Part shown: positions 16,160 through 25,230 of the stretch, piece after piece
Numbering within the stretch: position 1 is the stretch's first letter
How the letters are laid out: the number at the start of each line of letters is the position of its first letter
Origin: Haloactinopolyspora alba
GTDB lineage: Bacteria > Actinomycetota > Actinomycetes > Jiangellales > Jiangellaceae
Assembly: GCF_003014555.1 (NCBI RefSeq)
Contig: NZ_PYGE01000002.1
Location: 62,001-126,000, forward strand
DNA length: 64,000 nucleotides
Direction: 5' to 3'
Made by a program: the position numbers and the translations under genes
The notes under the pieces: model-generated
The model's input: only the letters and a program-made list of their open reading frames with translations
Databases searched by the model: none
What the model was told of the DNA's origin: nothing

Positions 16160-18577
16160 TCAGCGCGCGGTGCGACGCCGCCGTGTCACGACGACCACCA
16201 GGCCCGCCGCCAGCAACGCGGCTGCGGCCGTCAGAAGTGGCAGGGTTGTCGAGCCGGTGTCCGCGAGATCGGCCTCCGCGCTGCCGGCGCCGCCGATGTC
16301 GCCCATGGAGCGCGTGCTGCGCTGGGCCTCGGTGACGTCGAACGAGACCCGCCCGGAGGGCTCGGAGGTGAGGTCGTCCACCGTCTGCGTGGCTACGACA
16401 GCCTGGTCGCCGGCGGGCAGCGGAGCATCCAGCTGGATCTCCCAGATGCCCTCGTCGTCGGTGCGGACCTGCAGCGGCTCGTCACTCGCGGTGTCGATGG
16501 CCGCGCCGCTCGAGTCCGGCCGGACGCGCACCGATACCGTCGCGCCGACCACGCCGACACCGGTGAACGTGTGCGTGGTGCCGACCTCCTCGCCGGGGCC
16601 GGGGCTGGTGATGACCGGAGCCTCGGGACGCAGCCCGACGTCCGGCACGGTCACCGAAGCCGATTCGCCGTCCACCTGCTGGGTCACGACGACGTCGAAG
16701 CGGCCGACGCTCAGGCCGTCCTCGGGCTTCAACGACCACGACCCGTCGGCGCCGACCTTGCCGGTGGCGAGGTTCTCGCCGTCCACCGACAGCGTGACGC
16801 TCGCGCCGGGTTCGCCGGTGCCGGTGAAGGCCGGGCTGTGCGAGGCCGTCGTGTCGCCGGGCTGCGGCCAGCCGACCGTCAGGCCGGCCACCTCGGCGAC
16901 CTCGAACGAGCCGGTGGTCGGGTCCGACGTGACGGTCAGGTCGCCGGTCGGCGTCGAGTGGGACACGACGACCTCGTAGTCGTGCGAGCCGGGCTCCAGC
17001 GGTTCGTCGACGGGAATCGACCACTGCCCGGAGGCGTCGACCTTGGTGGTCAGCGTCGGCTCGCCGTCGATGGTGAGCTCGACCGTCGCCCCGGACGCGG
17101 CGTCTGCCCGCCCGGCGATGGTCGGCGTGCGGGCGACCATGGAGTCCTCGCCCGGCGACGTGATCACCGGGGCCCCCACATGGATGGCCAGTTCCCACGC
17201 GTCGCCGTACAGCGTCTGGACGTTGTCCTTCCCGCTGGTCACGGCGTAACCGAGGCTGACGCCGTCGGGCCTGTCGGGGTTGGATCCGTTCTCGCAGGTG
17301 GAGCTACGCCACGTCGAGCCGGAGTTGATGCCCAGCGCGTACTGGCCGACGGTCACCGCGCCGCCGCTGTCGCCGGGAAGAACGCAGGTGTCCATCAGGA
17401 AGCCGGTGACCGCCTTGCCGCTGACGGGGACGGTCATCGAGGCGTCGAGGACGGTTCCGCAGGTCCACCCCGAGGTCATGCCGGACGAGCACACCGGAGC
17501 TCCGGCGATCGCGTCGATCGAGTCGAGGATGCGCACGCCGCCGGCGTCGGCGGGCTCGTCGCCGGTGCCGTCGGCCGGTTCGTCGACGGTGCTGTCGGCC
17601 GGCTGCGCGTCGTCGTGCGGCGCGGTGGTCTCGCCGGTGGTGCCGCCGCTGCTCGCGGGTGCGGTCACCTCGGGCGCGATCTGCCAGTCGTCGGCCGTGA
17701 TGTCGATCAGGCCGGCGTCCTGGCCACCGCCGAACGTGACGCTTTCGGGATCGAGTTCGCCGACCTCGGCGCCGATGTGCTCGGGCCAGGACTCGTTGAG
17801 CTCCGGCGAGGCGCCGATCGGCCCCGGTGGTGTCAGGGCGCTGACGGGCGAGCTGAACAGGCCGTCGTCGGACGAGGCACAGTGGCCGGCGGTGAGCACG
17901 CTGGCGTTGCCGTCGTCGTCCGTTCCGGTGAACCCGGTGGAGCAGCGGTAGTCCGCCAGCAGATCGCTGACCGCGAAGCCGTCACCGCCCTGCCAGGTCG
18001 ACTGCGCGATCAGTCCGCCCTCGCTGACGGGCTCGCCGCGGAGGCCGACGTCGACCGGGACGATCTCGCCGGCCTCGCGGTCGATGTAGGCGATCTTGTC
18101 CTGGGTGCGGGCCGCCGCGAGCGCGTCGGTGAGGCTGTCGCCGATGTGCACCTCCGCGCCGGTGGCGCGCGCGGCCGGGGCGGCGTCCTCGTCGGTGACG
18201 GCGACGTGCAGGGTCTGTCCCTCGAGCCAGGCCGATCGGGCGGTGGCGCCGAGATGGGCGACGACGTCACCGGCCAGCCGGGCGGCAGCGGCGCCGGCGA
18301 GATACTCCTGGCCCGAGATGCCGAGGTCGCGGCGGACAGCCGACACGAGGCCGGCGGGGAGACGTGCGGCTTGCTTGCTGAAGTCCTCAGGGTCGAACGT
18401 CTGCATCCGCACCGGCGACCTCGGGGCGCTGGTGGCCGAGGTGGACTCGGCGGGATCGGCGCCGTCGGCGGCCGCGTTGCCGACCCCGACTGACGTGAGG
18501 CCCGCGACGAGGGCGGTGGCGAGCGATACCTGGAACGCGCGGCGCCGGAAATGACGCCGGAACAATGAACCGCTCAC
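16160..18577 (-). CDS. Secreted S1 protease paralogue with Ig-like repeats and LADTG anchor
   Basis: An 805-residue paralogue of the neighbouring protease. The GTG at 18577 is chosen because AGGAG lies 7 nt upstream and the signal peptide (basic FRRHFRRR, then a hydrophobic core to about residue 36) starts there. The propeptide segment RDLGISGQEYL is conserved. The catalytic residues are His232 (VLTAGHC), Asp287 (GGGQDAGLID) and Ser404 (LPGDSGGA). An Asp/Thr/Pro/Glu-rich insert at about 305-345 is absent from the sister protein. Three Ig-like repeats follow, then LADTG (771-775), a hydrophobic helix and RRRRTAR. LAxTG is the motif known for actinobacterial class E sortases. The two genes look like a tandem duplication that has diverged. 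Confidence 0.85.
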   Translation of the reverse strand: MSGSLFRRHFRRRAFQVSLATALVAGLTSVGVGNAAADGADPAESTSATSAPRSPVRMQTFDPEDFSKQAARLPAGLVSAVRRDLGISGQEYLAGAAAARLAGDVVAHLGATARSAWLEGQTLHVAVTDEDAAPAARATGAEVHIGDSLTDALAAARTQDKIAYIDREAGEIVPVDVGLRGEPVSEGGLIAQSTWQGGDGFAVSDLLADYRCSTGFTGTDDDGNASVLTAGHCASSDDGLFSSPVSALTPPGPIGASPELNESWPEHIGAEVGELDPESVTFGGGQDAGLIDITADDWQIAPEVTAPASSGGTTGETTAPHDDAQPADSTVDEPADGTGDEPADAGGVRILDSIDAIAGAPVCSSGMTSGWTCGTVLDASMTVPVSGKAVTGFLMDTCVLPGDSGGAVTVGQYALGINSGSTWRSSTCENGSNPDRPDGVSLGYAVTSGKDNVQTLYGDAWELAIHVGAPVITSPGEDSMVARTPTIAGRADAASGATVELTIDGEPTLTTKVDASGQWSIPVDEPLEPGSHDYEVVVSHSTPTGDLTVTSDPTTGSFEVAEVAGLTVGWPQPGDTTASHSPAFTGTGEPGASVTLSVDGENLATGKVGADGSWSLKPEDGLSVGRFDVVVTQQVDGESASVTVPDVGLRPEAPVITSPGPGEEVGTTHTFTGVGVVGATVSVRVRPDSSGAAIDTASDEPLQVRTDDEGIWEIQLDAPLPAGDQAVVATQTVDDLTSEPSGRVSFDVTEAQRSTRSMGDIGGAGSAEADLADTGSTTLPLLTAAAALLAAGLVVVVTRRRRTAR

Positions 18578-18905
18578 GAACGTCTCCTGATTCCTCTCGG
18601 TCGAGCCAGCGACGACCTCGTCACGATAGTCCATGCTGGCGCATCGACGGTACCGAGGATCCGCGCCGGGATGGAGTCGATGTGGTGAACGTCACCACTA
18701 CGGATTATCCGGTATCGGTCGACAGGAGTGGCGTCGTCATGCAAACGGACCACGCCATTGTCGAGCGAACCCGGACATCTCCCCCAAGTGAGCCGGGAAT
18801 GACCACGTTCCGCATGGGATTCCATGCGTCACCACCCTTGCAGCCCTGGTGACGCGTGCAAAAGCCTAGTGATGGAAGTGCATCGTCGATAAGCTCTCGC
18901 CGGCG
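18578..18905. other. 328-bp intergenic region holding repeat copy B
   Basis: It separates the LADTG protease from the upstream GH38 gene; both are on the minus strand. It contains the AGGAG ribosome site of the protease, an A/T-enriched stretch around 18690-18730, and repeat copy B in plus orientation. A plus-strand open frame of up to 24 codons (GTG 18728 to TGA 18802) ends exactly at copy B; I do not regard it as a gene. Confidence 0.5.
18797..18874 (+). repeat. Interspersed 78-bp element, copy B
   Basis: Starts GAATGACCACGTTCCGCATG and keeps the family order: imperfect palindrome GCATGGGATTCCATGC, hairpin arms GCGTCACCA and TGGTGACGC around a 12-nt loop, and the end AAAAGCCTAGTGATG. The A-to-G change in the distal arm turns a U-A pair into a U·G wobble only when read in this orientation. 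Unlike the other copies it follows no recognised gene on its own strand and lies opposite two minus-strand genes. Confidence 0.8.
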
Positions 18906-21900
18906 TCAGCGCACGCTTCCGGCGGGTCGTAGCCGCACGGTGACGATCTGGAACGGGCGCAGTCGCAGCGCCACCTCGCCGCCGTGGACCCCGGTGACGG
19001 CGTCCCGGTCGAGCGGGCGCTCGAGCAGGTCGGTCTCGTCGGCCGACACGACTCCGAAACCGGCCCGCAGCGTCGCCTCGCCGCGCCCGCCGCCGGCCTC
19101 GTACAGCCGCACGACGACGTCACCGCTGCGGTCGTCGGCCAGCTTCACCGCCGAGACGACCGCCGACGGCGAGTCGAGTTCGACGATCGGCGCGACGGCT
19201 CCGCCGGCGACCACCCGTTCCGGCAGGTTCAGCGCCCAGCCCTCGCGGACCGCCTCGTCGACACCGGCCCCGGGCACGAGTGCGTAACGCAGCGTGTGCA
19301 CTCCCTGGTCGGTGTCCGGGTCGGGAAAGCGCGGCGCTCGCAGCAGCGACAGCCGCACGGTCGTGGTCGTGCCGCCGCCGCGGCGGGCGTGGCGGCGGAC
19401 GTCGTGGCCGTAGGTCGAGTCGTTGACGATCGCCACGCCGTACCCGGGCTCCTCGACGTGGACGAACCGGTGTGCGCACACCTCGAACCTGGCCGCGTCC
19501 CAGGACGTGTTCTCGTGCGTGGGCCGGTGGTGGTGGCCGTACTGGGTCTCGTACGCCGCCCGCGCGCTGTGCACGTCCAGATCGAACGCCGCTTTGAGGA
19601 ACTTCTCGCGTTCGTGCCAGTCGACCTCGGCGCGCAGGTCGACACGCCGGGCGCCGGCGGCGAGCGAGACGTCCTGGACCACACGGGAGTCGCCGAACGT
19701 GCGGGTGACCCGGACCGTGGCGACCGCGTCGGTCCCCTCCGAACCGTCGGCGACCAGCGCGACCTCGTCGGCGTCGGTGAGATCGACGACGGTGTTGCGG
19801 TAGAACCCGTCGACGTCCCAGGCGTCCCACATGTTCGGGAAGTCCGGATGGAGCTGCAGCAGGTTGCCGGCAGCGCCGGGCGCGAGGGTCTCGCGGCCGG
19901 TGGCATGGTCGTACACCGACGACAGTGTGCCGTCACGGTCGACGACGACACGCAGCAGCGCGTTGTCGAGGACGAATCCACCGTCGACGGCGTCGGCGCG
20001 TACTGCCGGGGCGGGCGGCACGGTGGGCGCCGCCCCGAACGCCGGGACACCGGACCGCGGGTGTGGTGCGGCGTTGAACACGACGGGCCCGCCCGCGTCC
20101 GCGCTCGCTCCCGCGTCCGCCAGCGCCGCCTGCGCCGTGGTGATGATCGCCTCGAGATCCGCGCCGACCTGTGCGTAGACGTCGCGCGCCTCACGGTGCA
20201 CCCAGCCGATGGACGACCCGGGGAGGATGTCGTGGAACTGGTGCAGCAGCACGACCTTCCAGATCCGGTCCAGCTCGTCGTACGGATAGTCGATCAGCCC
20301 GTGCAGGGCGGCGGTCGTCGACCACAGCTCCGCCTCGTGCAGCAGATGCTCGCTGCGGCGGTTGCCCTGTTTGGTCTTCGCCTGTGAGGTGTACGTGCCG
20401 CGGTGTAGCTCGAGGTACAGCTCGCCCGCCCAGACCGGCGCGGAGCCGGCGTACTCGGCCTCGGCGGCGGCGAAGAACTCGGCGGGTTTCTCGATCGACA
20501 CCCGCGGCGAGCCTTCGAGGTCGTGCGTACGGCGGGCACGGGCGACCATCTCGCGGGTGGGCCCGCCTCCGCCGTCGCCCCAGCCGAACGGCGCCAGAGA
20601 CCGATTTGCCGCGCCCTTGTCCCGGAAGTTGCGTACCGCGTGCGCGAGCTCGTGCCCGGACAGTTCGGAGTTGTACGTGTCGATGGGCGGGAAGTGCGTG
20701 AAGACGCGGCTGCCGTCGATGCCCTCCCACCAGAAGCTGTGGTGCGGGAACGGGTTCTGCTGGTTCCACGAGATCTTCTGGGTGAGGAACCAGCGTGACC
20801 CGGACAGCCGCACCAGCTGCGGCAGCGCCGGCGAGTAGCCGAACGAGTCGGGCAACCACACCTCTTCGGTCTCGACCCCGAACGTGTCCAGGAAGTACCG
20901 CTTACCGTGCACGAACTGCCGCGCCATCGCCTCCGAGCCGGGCATGTTCGTGTCCGACTCCACCCACATGCCGCCGACGGGGACGAAGCGTCCGCCGTCG
21001 ACGTGCTCGGCGACCCTGGTGAAGACCTCCGGGCGGTGCTCCTCGAGCCAGGCGAGCTGCTGTGCCGACGACATCGCGAACACGAGGTCCGGGTACTCGT
21101 CCAGCAGCCCGACGACGTTGGCCGCCGTCCGCGCGACCTTCCGGACGGTCTCGCGCACCGGCCACAGCCAGGCGGAGTCGATGTGCGCATGGCCGACGGC
21201 GTGGATGCGGTGCGCGCCGGCGTGCGCCGGTGCGGCGAGGACGTCGGCGACCTCGGCACGGGCCCGCGCGGCCGTCCCGGCGACGTCCTGCAGGTCGATG
21301 GCGTCCAGCGCGCGCTCGACGGCACGGGTGAGCTGCCAGCGCCGGGGCTCGCCGTCACCCAGCTCGCGCATGAGGCCGTCCAGGACCTCGAGGTCCTGCA
21401 CCAGCTCCCACACGTCCTGCTCGACGACGCTGACGTCGGCGCGCGCGAGCCGGTACAGCGGGTCGGAGCCCGCCGTGGTCTTCTCGCCGAGCTCCGTGGG
21501 ACGGAACGGGTCGGGCCCCATGATCAGCGGATTGGCGGCTGCCTCGACGTACAGGTCGATGGGTTCGCCGCCGCGGGCGGGCGCGCCGGGCGCGCCTGGA
21601 TCGTCCCCGGCCGGGACGGGGATCCACGTGTTCCGCGGGTTGAGGCCCTTCACGACGGAGCCGTCCGGCCGGTAGACGAGTCCCTCCGCCTGGAAACCGG
21701 GGGAATGCTCCTCCCAGCCGAGGTCGACCACCAGCTCGACCCGCCGGCCGGCCGCGGCAGTGGGCACCTCGCCCGCGAGGTGGAACCACGACGTTCCCCA
21801 CGCCGGACCCCACCGGTCGCCCACCCGGGTGGGGACGTACGCGGGCGGATCGTCGGCCCCGGGCAGCGCCGCGGCCGGCGGCACCGGCTCGCCCTGCCCG

Positions 21901-22019
21901 CCGCCGACGTGCCACGCCGACAGCCGCAACGGCGCGACCGGCCGGTGGGTCAGCGGACGCAGCCGTTGCCGCAGGACGCGCTCGAGGCGGTTCTCGACGA
22001 GGGACCGGTCGTCGTGCAT
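18906..22019 (-). CDS. Alpha-mannosidase, glycoside hydrolase family 38
   Basis: A 1037-residue GH38 enzyme of the cytosolic bacterial type; no signal peptide. Zinc ligands appear in VGHAHIDSAWLWP (His279, Asp281), and the catalytic nucleophile is Asp391 in EVWLPDSFGYS. The distal histidine motif LLHQFHDILPGSS and the central helical and C-terminal beta domains are present. It hydrolyses alpha-linked mannose from oligosaccharides by a retaining mechanism. It is a single-gene unit, with ATGGAG about 11 nt before the ATG. The nearest downstream gene on the same strand is the LADTG protease, more than 320 bp away, so co-transcription is unlikely. Confidence 0.92.
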   Translation of the reverse strand: MHDDRSLVENRLERVLRQRLRPLTHRPVAPLRLSAWHVGGGQGEPVPPAAALPGADDPPAYVPTRVGDRWGPAWGTSWFHLAGEVPTAAAGRRVELVVDLGWEEHSPGFQAEGLVYRPDGSVVKGLNPRNTWIPVPAGDDPGAPGAPARGGEPIDLYVEAAANPLIMGPDPFRPTELGEKTTAGSDPLYRLARADVSVVEQDVWELVQDLEVLDGLMRELGDGEPRRWQLTRAVERALDAIDLQDVAGTAARARAEVADVLAAPAHAGAHRIHAVGHAHIDSAWLWPVRETVRKVARTAANVVGLLDEYPDLVFAMSSAQQLAWLEEHRPEVFTRVAEHVDGGRFVPVGGMWVESDTNMPGSEAMARQFVHGKRYFLDTFGVETEEVWLPDSFGYSPALPQLVRLSGSRWFLTQKISWNQQNPFPHHSFWWEGIDGSRVFTHFPPIDTYNSELSGHELAHAVRNFRDKGAANRSLAPFGWGDGGGGPTREMVARARRTHDLEGSPRVSIEKPAEFFAAAEAEYAGSAPVWAGELYLELHRGTYTSQAKTKQGNRRSEHLLHEAELWSTTAALHGLIDYPYDELDRIWKVVLLHQFHDILPGSSIGWVHREARDVYAQVGADLEAIITTAQAALADAGASADAGGPVVFNAAPHPRSGVPAFGAAPTVPPAPAVRADAVDGGFVLDNALLRVVVDRDGTLSSVYDHATGRETLAPGAAGNLLQLHPDFPNMWDAWDVDGFYRNTVVDLTDADEVALVADGSEGTDAVATVRVTRTFGDSRVVQDVSLAAGARRVDLRAEVDWHEREKFLKAAFDLDVHSARAAYETQYGHHHRPTHENTSWDAARFEVCAHRFVHVEEPGYGVAIVNDSTYGHDVRRHARRGGGTTTTVRLSLLRAPRFPDPDTDQGVHTLRYALVPGAGVDEAVREGWALNLPERVVAGGAVAPIVELDSPSAVVSAVKLADDRSGDVVVRLYEAGGGRGEATLRAGFGVVSADETDLLERPLDRDAVTGVHGGEVALRLRPFQIVTVRLRPAGSVR

Positions 22020-22319
22020 GAGCGGAACAACTCCATGAAAGGCGCGGACTCACGGGCGCGGACTCGGTGTTCGAAGGGCGATCACGGCAGGCGCGCCGCG
22101 TCGCCGACACCAAGGCTCACGAGCCATGATCTCCGACTCCGGGCGCGACAGCGGTGTGAGGTTACTGCACCAGCGCTGTCGAGATGCTGCTGCTTTGGCC
22201 CCAGTAGCTCCGCACCTGGCTCCGCACCTCTGCGGCGCCAGAGCCGAACATGCGAACGGAATGGGGATCCGGGCCCTGCGGAATCGCACGGCAGCGGCCG
22301 GTGACGTGTGAAAGGTGGG
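22020..22319. other. 300-bp gap between GH38 gene and tRNA-Arg
   Basis: No gene is supported here. The right end is the 3' flank of the tRNA. The left end carries the GH38 ribosome site and presumably its promoter, which I cannot place. No strong hairpin was seen. Confidence 0.4.
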
Positions 22320-22392
22320 TGCCCGCGGCAGGACTCGAACCTGCGACTTTCTGCTCCGGAGGCAGACGCTCTATCCGCTGAGCTACGCGGGC
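22320..22392 (-). tRNA. tRNA-Arg (anticodon CCG)
   Basis: Read on the minus strand this gives a complete 73-nt cloverleaf: acceptor GCCCGCG pairing with CGCGGGC, a D-arm with AGCTCAGCGGATAGAGC, anticodon stem TCTGC/GCAGA with loop CTCCGGA, a T-arm containing GGTTCGAATCC and discriminator A. CCA is not encoded. It reads CGG arginine codons, frequent in this GC-rich genome. It lies 63 bp downstream of map on the same strand. Confidence 0.95.
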
Positions 22393-22455
22393 TCAGGCCT
22401 GCACAGGCTATCAGCACGACCGCCGGGGCGGCGAACCTGCGGTCCCGGGTCTCGG

Positions 22456-23223
22456 TCAGGGCAGAGTCAAGATGCGCGGGCCGTCGTCCGTGACGGCGAC
22501 GGTGTGCTCGGCGTGCACGCCGCGGCTGCCGTCGGCCGTGCACAGCGACCAGCCGTCGGAGGCCATCCGGTACCGGTCGTCGCCGCCGGCCATCAGGCTC
22601 GGCTCGATGGCGATGACCAGGCCAGGCTCGAGGCGCAGCCCGCGTCCCGGGACGCCTTCGTTGGGCACGAACGGCTCTTCGTGCATGGCGCGGCCGATGC
22701 CGTGCCCGCCGAAGTCGTTCTGGATGCCGTACCCGGCGGCGCGGCCCACCGCCGCCGTCGCGTGCGCGATGTCGCCCATGTGCGCGCCCGGCACGGCCGC
22801 CTCGATTCCCGCGGCGAGGGACCGCTCGACGGTGTCGATGAGTCGCAGGTCCTCCGCGCTCGCGGTGCCGACGACGAAACTGACCGCCGCGTCGGCGTGG
22901 AAGCCGTCGATGGCCGCGCCGCAGTCGACGTTGAGCAGGTCGCCGTCGCGTAGCCGGTGGTCCGTCGGCAGCCCGTGCAGCATGACGTCGTTGACCGACG
23001 TGCAGATGACCCCCGGGAACGGGGTGGCGCCGAACCGCGGGTGGTATCCCAGGAACGACGAGATGGCGCCGGCTTCGTCCATGACCTTACGGGCGACTTC
23101 GTCCAGGTCACGTAGCGTCACGCCTGGTGCGGCGTGCTCGCGCACCTCGGCGTGCACGTTGGCGACGACGCGGCCGGCGGCGCGCATGACGTCGATCTCG
23201 GTCGGGGACTTGAGTTCGATCAC
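22456..23223 (-). CDS. map: Methionine aminopeptidase, type I
   Basis: A 255-residue pita-bread peptidase that removes the initiator methionine from nascent proteins. All five metal ligands can be placed: Asp100 (NVDCG), Asp111 (FHADA), His174 (GGHGIG), Glu207 (AIEPSL) and Glu239 (HAEHT). Length and absence of an N-terminal SH3-binding extension fit the short bacterial type. It is divergent from a small XRE regulator across only 51 bp that contain a near-palindrome, which suggests control by that regulator. Actinobacteria often carry more than one map; the primary copy usually lies in the secY-adk ribosomal region, so this may be the secondary, regulated one. Confidence 0.92.
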   Translation of the reverse strand: MIELKSPTEIDVMRAAGRVVANVHAEVREHAAPGVTLRDLDEVARKVMDEAGAISSFLGYHPRFGATPFPGVICTSVNDVMLHGLPTDHRLRDGDLLNVDCGAAIDGFHADAAVSFVVGTASAEDLRLIDTVERSLAAGIEAAVPGAHMGDIAHATAAVGRAAGYGIQNDFGGHGIGRAMHEEPFVPNEGVPGRGLRLEPGLVIAIEPSLMAGGDDRYRMASDGWSLCTADGSRGVHAEHTVAVTDDGPRILTLP

Positions 23224-23244
23224 GGTGACTTCCTCGGATGCGGC

Positions 23245-23268
23245 GATAACTATACCGGTATTAGTATC
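23245..23268. promoter_or_regulatory. Near-palindromic operator between map and the XRE regulator
   Basis: A 24-bp imperfect palindrome with a perfect core ATACCGGTAT and matching outer GATA/TATC ends, filling the centre of a 51-bp divergent gap. It is strikingly A/T-rich. TAGTAT (23262-23267), a possible -10 for the XRE gene, lies within it, 7 bp before the ATG, so that transcript may be leaderless. The adjacent XRE protein is the natural candidate ligand. Confidence 0.55.
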
Positions 23269-23274
23269 ACATTC

Positions 23275-23571
23275 ATGGTACGAGTGCCGCTGACCATCTC
23301 CGAACGCGAACGCGGCGAGCGCCTGGGTGAGGCCCTGCGCCGGGCCCGCGGCGAGCGCAGCATCGTCGACGTCGCCACCGAGGCCGGCATCTCGCCGGAG
23401 ACGCTGCGCAAGATCGAGCGCGGCCGGATCCCCACGCCCGCGTTCTTCACCGTCGTCGCCGTCGCCGACATCCTCGGCATGTCCGTCGACGCGCTGTTGA
23501 CCGAGGTGATGGTTCAGGTGACGGACGCGGCTGACGACGACGCCGCGCCGCTGGCTACGCTGGCCCGGTGA
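23275..23571 (+). CDS. Small XRE-family helix-turn-helix regulator
   Basis: A 98-residue protein almost wholly made of one HTH_XRE domain: LGEALRRARGERSIVDVATEAGISPETLRKIERG… with the recognition helix around ISPETLRKIERGRI. There is no ligand-binding domain. It is divergent from map and overlaps argS by 4 bp (GTGA). I infer an autoregulated repressor of the map/XRE divergent promoters. The start at ATG 23275 is the first in-frame ATG after the palindrome; no Shine-Dalgarno is visible. Confidence 0.85.
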   Translation: MVRVPLTISERERGERLGEALRRARGERSIVDVATEAGISPETLRKIERGRIPTPAFFTVVAVADILGMSVDALLTEVMVQVTDAADDDAAPLATLAR

Positions 23572-25226
23572 CCCCCGAGCAGCTTTCCACCGCGGTCCGT
23601 GACGTCCTGGCCGCCGCCGTCGACGCGGGCGAGGTGTCCCTGCCCGACGGCGTGCCCGACCGGGTGACGGTGGAGCGACCGCGCAACCGTGAGCACGGCG
23701 ACTACGCCACGAACGTCGCCATGCAGCTGGCGAAGAAGGCCGGCGCCAACCCGAGGGCGCTGGCCGAACTGCTCGCCGCCCGGCTGCGCGCCGTCGACGG
23801 GGTCACCGCCGTCGACGTGGCCGGTCCCGGGTTCCTCAACATCACCGTCTCGGCCGCCGCGCAGGGCGAGCTCGCGCGCACCGTCGTCGAGCAGGGCGCC
23901 GAGTACGGTCGCGCTGACGTGCTCACAGGTACCCGCCTGAACATCGAGTTCATCTCCGCGAACCCCACCGGGCCGCTGCACCTGGGCCACGTGCGGTGGG
24001 CCGCGGTCGGCGACGCCATGGCGCGGGTGCTCGACGCCGCCGGCGCGGACGTCACCCGCGAGTTCTACATCAACGACCGCGGCGCGCAGATGGACAAGTT
24101 CGGCGCCTCGATCATGGCTCGTGCGCACGGCCGCGACGTGCCCGACGACGGCTACCACGGCTCCTACGTCGGCGAGCTGGCCCGCGCGATCGTCGAGGAC
24201 CAGCCCGGCATCACCGAGCTGCCCGAGGACGAGCAGCTGGTGGCCTTCCGCGAGGCCGGCTATCAGCGGCAGTTGGCCGAGCAGCAGCGTCAGCTCGACG
24301 AGTTCCGCACCCGTTTCGACGTCTGGTACTCCGAGCGCACGCTGCACGACGGCGGCAGGGTCGAGCACGCACTGGACGTGCTGCGCGGCAAGGGCCACGT
24401 GTTCGAGGCCGACGGCGCGGTGTGGATGCGCACGACCGACTTCGGCGACGACAAGGACCGCGTGCTCGTGCGCACCGACGGCGGCTACACCTACTTCGCC
24501 GCCGACACCGCGTACTACGTGGACAAGCGCGAGCGCGGTTTCGACGTCTGCATCTACCTGCTCGGCGCCGACCACCACGGCTACGTGGGCCGGCTGCGGG
24601 CCATCGCGGCGTGCGCCGGCGACGACGCCGACCGCAACATCGAGATCCCCATCGGGCAGATGGTGAAGATCCTGGACCGCGGCGAAGAGCTGAAGCTCTC
24701 CAAGCGGGCCGGGACGATGATCACGCTGGGGCAGGTGGTCGACGCCGCGGGCGTGGACGCGCTCCGGTACTCGCTGTGCCGTTATCCCGCCGACTCGCCG
24801 CTGACGCTCGACGTCGCCCAGATCACCAAGCACACGCCGGACAACCCGGTGTTCTACGTGCAGTACGCGCATGCGCGGCTGTCGTCCATCCTGCGCAACG
24901 CCGCGGACCTCGGTGTCGACCGCGGTGAGCTGGACCCGTCGATGCTGAACCACGAGCGCGAGTCCGTGCTGCTGGGCGCGCTGGCGGAGTTCCCGCGGGT
25001 GGTGGCCACCGCTGCGGAGCTGCGCGAGCCGCACCGCATCGCGCGATACATGGAGGACGTGGCGGGCACCTTCCATCGGTTCTACGACGACTGCCGCGTG
25101 CTGCCGATGGGCGACGAGGACGCCACCGACGTGCACCGTGCCCGCCTCTGGCTGGTCGACGCCACCCGCGTGGTGCTGGCGAACGGGCTGGGCCTGCTGG
25201 GCGTCGCGGCGCCGGAACGGATGTAG
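23568..25226 (+). CDS. argS: Arginyl-tRNA synthetase
   Basis: A 552-residue class Ia synthetase. It has the N-terminal additional domain, the HIGH-like motif in ISANPTGPLHLGHVRW, NDRGAQMDKF, and the KMSKS-like loop as KLSKRAGTMITL, followed by the helical anticodon-binding domain ending HRFYDDCRVLP. It charges tRNA-Arg in the cytoplasm. The GTG start overlaps the XRE stop by 4 bp, and lysA begins 4 bp after its stop. The argS-lysA pairing is typical of actinobacteria. Confidence 0.96.
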   Translation: MTPEQLSTAVRDVLAAAVDAGEVSLPDGVPDRVTVERPRNREHGDYATNVAMQLAKKAGANPRALAELLAARLRAVDGVTAVDVAGPGFLNITVSAAAQGELARTVVEQGAEYGRADVLTGTRLNIEFISANPTGPLHLGHVRWAAVGDAMARVLDAAGADVTREFYINDRGAQMDKFGASIMARAHGRDVPDDGYHGSYVGELARAIVEDQPGITELPEDEQLVAFREAGYQRQLAEQQRQLDEFRTRFDVWYSERTLHDGGRVEHALDVLRGKGHVFEADGAVWMRTTDFGDDKDRVLVRTDGGYTYFAADTAYYVDKRERGFDVCIYLLGADHHGYVGRLRAIAACAGDDADRNIEIPIGQMVKILDRGEELKLSKRAGTMITLGQVVDAAGVDALRYSLCRYPADSPLTLDVAQITKHTPDNPVFYVQYAHARLSSILRNAADLGVDRGELDPSMLNHERESVLLGALAEFPRVVATAAELREPHRIARYMEDVAGTFHRFYDDCRVLPMGDEDATDVHRARLWLVDATRVVLANGLGLLGVAAPERM

Positions 25227-25230
25227 CCCG

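Noticed and set aside
16571-18493. Long plus-strand open frame of about 640 codons opposite the LADTG protease
   Set aside because: It is antisense to a protein with signal peptide, catalytic triad and anchor; the translated sequence is Arg/Gly/Val-rich without motifs. GC-rich third positions suppress stops on the other strand.
22020-22319. Short open frames near the tRNA-Arg
   Set aside because: They lack ribosome sites and pass through the tRNA gene or low-complexity sequence.
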